Source: IDS-8 sp964607425 (GTDB lineage: Bacteria > Pseudomonadota > Gammaproteobacteria > Steroidobacterales > Woeseiaceae). From it: a stretch of 8,276 nucleotides of DNA. The position numbers and the translations under genes are program-made. Positions 5,233-8,276 of the stretch are shown here, piece by piece. The notes beneath the pieces were generated by a model that was given only the letters and a program-made list of their open reading frames with translations, searched no databases and had not been told where the DNA came from. Numbering within the stretch: the stretch's first letter is position 1; the number at the start of each line of letters is the position of its first letter. The stretch is from NCBI GenBank assembly GCA_964607425.1, contig CAZSKQ010000137.1, forward strand, positions 1 to 8,276, in the 5' to 3' direction.

Positions 5233-6513
5233 TCAGGCGGCGAACTGCTCTTCTTCGGTGCTGCCCTGCATGGCGGTGGTCGACGATTTGCCGGCCATGA
5301 TGGTGTTCTGCACCGCGTCGAAGTAGCCGGCGCCCACGAACGCCTGGTGGCGGGCAGCGCGGAAGCCGTGCTGCTCGTCCTCGAACTCCTGCTGCTGCAG
5401 CCGCGAGTACGCGTACATGCCCTCTTCGCCGTAGGCGCGGCTCAGGCGGAACATGCTCGAGTTCAGGGCGTGCCAGCCGGCCAGCGTAATGAACTGGAAC
5501 TTGTAGCCCATGGCGTTCAGTTCCTCGCGGAAGCGCTTCATCGTCGCGTCGTCGAGGTTGGCCTTCCAGTTGAACGATGGCGAGCAGTTATACGCCAGCA
5601 GCTGGTCCGGGTAGCGCTCGTGGATGGCTTCCGCGAACGTCCGTGCATGCTCGAGGTCCGGCTTCGACGTCTCGCACCAGATCATGTCCGCGTACGGCGC
5701 ATAAGCCAGGCCGCGCGCGATCGCCTGGTCAAGCCCCGCGCGGGTGCGGAAAAAGCCCTCCGACGTACGCTCGCCGGTGATGAACTCCTTGTCGCGCTCG
5801 TCGGCGTCCGAGGTGATGAGGTTGGCCGCGTCCGCGTCGGTACGCGCGATGAGCACCGTCGGCACTCCGAGCACGTCCGCGGCCAGGCGGGCGGCGGACA
5901 GCTTGCAGACGGCTTCGCTGGTCGGCACCAGCACCTTGCCGCCCATGTGACCGCATTTCTTCGCCGAGGAAAGCTGGTCCTCGTAGTGCACGCCGGCCGC
6001 GCCGGCACGGATCATGTGCTTCATAAGCTCGAAGGCGTTGAGATTACCGCCGAAGCCGGCTTCGGCATCGGCAACGATCGGCGCGAGCCAGTCGATGCTG
6101 TCGTCTTCGTTCAGGGCATGAATCTGGTCAGTGCGCAGGAGAGCGTTGTTGATCCGCTCCACCATCTTCGGCACCGAATCGGCGGGATAGAGGCTCTGGT
6201 CGGGATACATCTCGCCCGCGGAGTTGCCGTCGCCCGCCACCTGCCAGCCGGAGCAATAAATGGCTTTGAGGCCGGCCTGAACCTCCTGGATCGCCTGGTT
6301 GCCGGTCAGCGCACCCAGCGCGCAGAGCGGCTCGTCCCGGTTGACCAGTTGCCACAGCTTCTCGCTTCCCAGGCGTGCCAGCGTGTGCTCGATTTGCACC
6401 GAGCCGCGCAGGCGCACCACGTCGGCCGCGCTGTAATCGCGCTTGATGCCCTGCCAGCGCGGATTCTCGGCCCAATCCTTTTCCAGCTCCCTGCTCTGTT
6501 CCGTTCTGTCCAT
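5233..6513 (-). CDS. aceA: Isocitrate lyase
   Basis: Cleaves isocitrate to glyoxylate and succinate, first step of the glyoxylate shunt, needed for growth on acetate, fatty acids or other acetyl-CoA sources. With ATG 6513 it has 426 residues, near the E. coli enzyme (434). Visible: the N-terminal ENPRWQGIKRDYSAADVVRL, WQVAGDGN (residues 90-97), the Mg-site region VADAEAGFGG, the catalytic loop KKCGHMGGK with Cys187, and NCSPSFNW (309-316). The frame stays open to an ATG at 6567, but ATG 6513 is preferred: it has AGGAG 9 bases upstream and begins like the E. coli protein. The regulator at 6646 is divergent, with an operator-like triple repeat in the gap. No malate synthase gene is visible here. 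Confidence 0.97.
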   Translation of the reverse strand: MDRTEQSRELEKDWAENPRWQGIKRDYSAADVVRLRGSVQIEHTLARLGSEKLWQLVNRDEPLCALGALTGNQAIQEVQAGLKAIYCSGWQVAGDGNSAGEMYPDQSLYPADSVPKMVERINNALLRTDQIHALNEDDSIDWLAPIVADAEAGFGGNLNAFELMKHMIRAGAAGVHYEDQLSSAKKCGHMGGKVLVPTSEAVCKLSAARLAADVLGVPTVLIARTDADAANLITSDADERDKEFITGERTSEGFFRTRAGLDQAIARGLAYAPYADMIWCETSKPDLEHARTFAEAIHERYPDQLLAYNCSPSFNWKANLDDATMKRFREELNAMGYKFQFITLAGWHALNSSMFRLSRAYGEEGMYAYSRLQQQEFEDEQHGFRAARHQAFVGAGYFDAVQNTIMAGKSSTTAMQGSTEEEQFAA

Positions 6514-6522
6514 CTGGTTTTT

Positions 6523-6527
6523 CTCCT
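6523..6527 (-). promoter_or_regulatory. Ribosome binding site deciding the aceA start
   Basis: AGGAG on the minus strand lies 9 bases before ATG 6513. It selects this start over the upstream in-frame ATG at 6567, which has no such site. Confidence 0.7.
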
Positions 6528-6584
6528 GGGGGGTAGATTCCGATACTGCGCACTGGCTTAAGGGCATCTTAGCGAATCATGAGT

Positions 6585-6590
6585 TATAAT
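6585..6590 (+). promoter_or_regulatory. Perfect -10 box for the DUF3612 regulator gene
   Basis: TATAAT matches the sigma-70 -10 consensus at all six positions. It would place the transcript start near 6597 and leave a leader of about 50 bases before ATG 6646. No good -35 is seen 16-18 bases upstream. The first AATTTCACAATG repeat begins inside the box, so a bound protein there would block the promoter. Confidence 0.5.
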
Positions 6591-6627
6591 TTCACAATGA
6601 AAATTTCACAATGTTAATTTCACAGCG
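6588..6627. repeat. Three tandem 12-bp direct repeats, probable operator of aceA and its regulator
   Basis: AATTTCACAATG occurs at 6588-6599 and again, identical, at 6602-6613; a third, partly diverged copy, AATTTCACAGCG, is at 6616-6627. Start-to-start distance is exactly 14 bp each time. The array is AT-rich in otherwise GC-rich DNA and lies in the 132-bp gap between the divergent aceA and DUF3612 genes. It overlaps the TATAAT at 6585-6590 and, on the other strand, a possible aceA promoter (TTAACA 6617-6612, 17-base spacer, TGAAAT 6594-6589). The repeats are direct observation; binding by the neighbouring HTH protein is inference. Confidence 0.7.
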
Positions 6628-6645
6628 TGACAATGGGGTGACACG

Positions 6646-8208
6646 ATGGCGAGCGGGCACGCCCTCCTCCGCAAGGCTCACTTCCTCGGCAGCAAGCTCA
6701 GGAAGCTCAGGAAACGCAACCAGCTGACGCTCGAGGATCTGTCGGTCCGGTGCATCCAGATCGATCGGGAGGCCGGCCCGTCGGTGTCGTACCTGTCGAT
6801 GATAGAGAACGGCAAGCGCGTGCCGTCGGAGCGGCTGCTGAAGGTCATCGCCGACATCTTCCAGAAGGACGTGCGCTGGTTCTTCGACGAAGCCATGGAC
6901 GAGGAGAAGGTCGAGCCCGCCATCCCCGGCGCGGCGATCGAGAGCATGCCGCTCGAGCCGCAGTTCCTGTTCTCGCAGCCGTTGTTGCAAACGGCTATTC
7001 CGGAGCTTTTAGCGCAGACCGGCACGACCGGCCGCCAGTTCGCGCATCTCCTGATCCGGGCGCACCAGGAAGCTCAGCAGAACCGGTTTCCGGATCTCGA
7101 GCGCGCGGCGGAAGCGGTCGGCCGCAAGCGCTTCCCGCTCACGGTAGACGACCTCGCCGCGATCGCGAAAAAGCTGGGCCTGCGCATCCGCTGGTTCGAC
7201 CATCGGCCATTCCGCGACCAGGGCGAGGACGAGCACGCGCTGGATACGCTGATCCGCTCCTTCTACGAGGCGCCGAACACGGTCTACCTCAACCGCCAGC
7301 TCGAGCGCTTCCCGGGCAGCACCAAGTACGATCTTGCGAACCACATCGCGCACAAGGTGCTGCACGGTGGCGACGGCGGGCGCACGCCGCAGCTCGCGGG
7401 GGGCGGCGCGGTGAGCCGCCGGCACGAGACCGAATCCCCCGAGATGGACGCCAAGGACATCCTGTACGCCTGGCGCGACTTCGAATGCAGCTACTTCGCG
7501 GCGGCACTGCTCGGTCCGAAGGCGCCGTTCCGGCAGTTTCTCGCGCGCCATGCCTATGCGATCGACGTTGGCGGGCGGGTCGACCTGTCAACGACGCTGA
7601 TCATGCGGCGCATGTCGAACGTGTCCCCGTACCAGTACTGGCATTATTTCGACGCCTACCCGCCCGGCAACCTGCGGGCGGTCTACCGTGGCAACGGCAT
7701 TCCGCTGCCCTGGGGGAACATGCGCATGGTGCTGGATCCCTGCCGGCATTGGGCGGTGTTCCGGATGCTGAACACGCGCTCGACGAAGGCTTCGGCACAG
7801 GTGTCCGTGCTGCGCAACGGCGACGACGCGCGGCTTTATAGCTGCGAAACGATCCGCAGCCGCGATCCCGCGGGCAACCCCCACGTGCTGTGCGCGGGCA
7901 TCGATCTCGCGCCCGCGCTCAACTCGCAGGGCTTCGACGCCCGCGACATCATCGAGCAGATCGAGAGCAGCTGTCACCGCGGCGGCGGCTCCGCGCCCAT
8001 CCCCCGCGAGGCGCGGCGCAAGCTCGAGACCGTGTCCAGGATCCTGAACATCGGCTGGATCAGCGAGGGCGCGGCGCAGGAGGCAAAGATCATCTGCCCG
8101 CGCAGTTCCGGCTGCCCGCGGGAAAAGCACTGCCTCGGCAAAGCCGCCTCGCGCCACCCCCCGCAAATCGAACGCATCCGCGAAAAACTGGCCACGACCG
8201 CCTTGTAG
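6646..8208 (+). CDS. HTH regulator with degenerate ImmA/IrrE-like region (DUF3612 family), probable aceA regulator
   Basis: A 520-residue XRE-type regulator. Residues 14-80 form the helix-turn-helix (begins GSKLRKLRKRNQLTLEDLS, then PSVSYLSMIENGKRVPSERL). Residues about 205-300 look like an M78/ImmA-IrrE fold: NTVYLNRQLERFPG, then YDLANHIAHKVLHGG. Where active members have HExxH, this has Asn232-His233-Ile-Ala-His236, so the first zinc His and the catalytic Glu are gone and peptidase activity is unlikely. The C-terminal half contains YWHYFDAYPPG (331-341), RGNGIPLPWGNMRM (348-361) and a Cys cluster CPRSSGCPREKHC (484-496) that may bind metal. Layout resembles RamB/ScfR regulators, which sense short acyl-CoA status and control glyoxylate or propionate genes. 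It is divergent from aceA, its likely target. GGGGTG precedes ATG 6646. The stop is the TAG of a REP unit. Confidence 0.88.
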   Translation: MASGHALLRKAHFLGSKLRKLRKRNQLTLEDLSVRCIQIDREAGPSVSYLSMIENGKRVPSERLLKVIADIFQKDVRWFFDEAMDEEKVEPAIPGAAIESMPLEPQFLFSQPLLQTAIPELLAQTGTTGRQFAHLLIRAHQEAQQNRFPDLERAAEAVGRKRFPLTVDDLAAIAKKLGLRIRWFDHRPFRDQGEDEHALDTLIRSFYEAPNTVYLNRQLERFPGSTKYDLANHIAHKVLHGGDGGRTPQLAGGGAVSRRHETESPEMDAKDILYAWRDFECSYFAAALLGPKAPFRQFLARHAYAIDVGGRVDLSTTLIMRRMSNVSPYQYWHYFDAYPPGNLRAVYRGNGIPLPWGNMRMVLDPCRHWAVFRMLNTRSTKASAQVSVLRNGDDARLYSCETIRSRDPAGNPHVLCAGIDLAPALNSQGFDARDIIEQIESSCHRGGGSAPIPREARRKLETVSRILNIGWISEGAAQEAKIICPRSSGCPREKHCLGKAASRHPPQIERIREKLATTAL

Positions 8209-8237
8209 GAGCGCGCATCGCGCGCGATACCACGCCG
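8204..8237 (+). repeat. Single REP-type palindromic unit at the end of the regulator gene
   Basis: Begins TGTAGGAGCGCGC and has a GCGCGC/GCGCGC stem around ATC (8211-8225). It is 31/34 identical to the unit at 3752-3785. The TAG at 8206-8208 is the stop codon of the DUF3612 gene. No inverted partner is present before the window ends. Confidence 0.7.
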
Positions 8238-8248
8238 GTCGGGACCGT

Positions 8249-8276
8249 TTAAAGCGCGCCGATTTCGTCCATGTAG
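8249..8276 (-). CDS. Possible C-terminal tail of a minus-strand gene, cut by the window edge
   Basis: Read on the minus strand from 8275, the last codons give Tyr-Met-Asp-Glu-Ile-Gly-Ala-Leu followed by TAA (8251-8249). Codon choice is GC-ending and looks coding, and the position, convergent with the regulator gene, is natural. Eight residues are too few to name a family, and chance is possible. Confidence 0.35.

Noticed and set aside
5194..6561. Long open frame of 455 codons on the plus strand opposite aceA
   Set aside because: It lies antisense to an unmistakable isocitrate lyase; its protein is Arg/His/Val-rich without recognisable domains, as expected for a GC-rich shadow frame.
6514..6567. 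18-residue N-terminal extension of isocitrate lyase
   Set aside because: ATG 6513 has a good AGGAG and matches the family N-terminus.
6588..6627. Short tandem repeats as a CRISPR array or replication iterons
   Set aside because: Units are only 12 bp with 2-bp gaps and no spacers; there is no cas, repA or dnaA-box context. An operator is the simpler reading.
8236..8247. CGGT/ACCG mini-hairpin followed by TTT as a terminator
   Set aside because: A 4-bp stem with three T residues is too weak to support a terminator call.

Overview
This is a gene-dense, high-GC bacterial chromosome segment. The protein set points to a gammaproteobacterium: a DUF3612-type regulator divergent from isocitrate lyase, an orphan PII protein, HmgA and an IVD-type acyl-CoA dehydrogenase. 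Short palindromic repeats of the GTAGGAGC type also fit. I cannot fix the genus from sequence alone. No rRNA, tRNA, CRISPR array, integrase or insertion sequence was seen.

Layout, left to right. (1) 1-653, minus: the first 217 residues of an isovaleryl-CoA dehydrogenase, starting at TTG. (2) 793-1587, minus: a LuxR-type regulator. (3) 1662-2420, plus: a classical short-chain dehydrogenase/reductase, divergent from the LuxR gene across 74 bp. (4) 2464-2802, plus: a GlnK/GlnB-type PII protein. (5) 2877-3380, minus: a macrodomain ADP-ribose hydrolase/deacetylase, convergent with the PII gene across a perfect 30-bp inverted repeat (a REPIN-like doublet). (6) 3483-3695, plus: a 70-residue predicted secreted helical protein. 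(7) 3781-5094, minus: homogentisate 1,2-dioxygenase. (8) 5233-6513, minus: isocitrate lyase. (9) 6646-8208, plus: an HTH plus degenerate M78-like (DUF3612) regulator, divergent from aceA. (10) A possible 8-residue C-terminal tail of another minus-strand gene at 8249-8276.

Metabolic theme: leucine catabolism (IVD) and tyrosine/phenylalanine catabolism (HmgA) both lead to acetoacetate and acetyl-CoA. Isocitrate lyase is the entry to the glyoxylate shunt that lets cells grow on acetyl-CoA. The DUF3612 regulator lies head to head with aceA, and the 132-bp gap between them holds three copies of a 12-bp direct repeat on a 14-bp period, overlapping a perfect TATAAT box. This is the most likely operator in the window.

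The most unusual pattern concerns the palindromic repeats. Four repeat units (two in the doublet at 2798-2881, one at 3752-3785, one at 8204-8237) each begin with GTAG. In all four the TAG is the in-frame stop codon of the adjacent gene, preceded by a Leu codon (CTG or TTG). This suggests that repeats of this family settle exactly at G-TAG stop codons, or supply the stop themselves.
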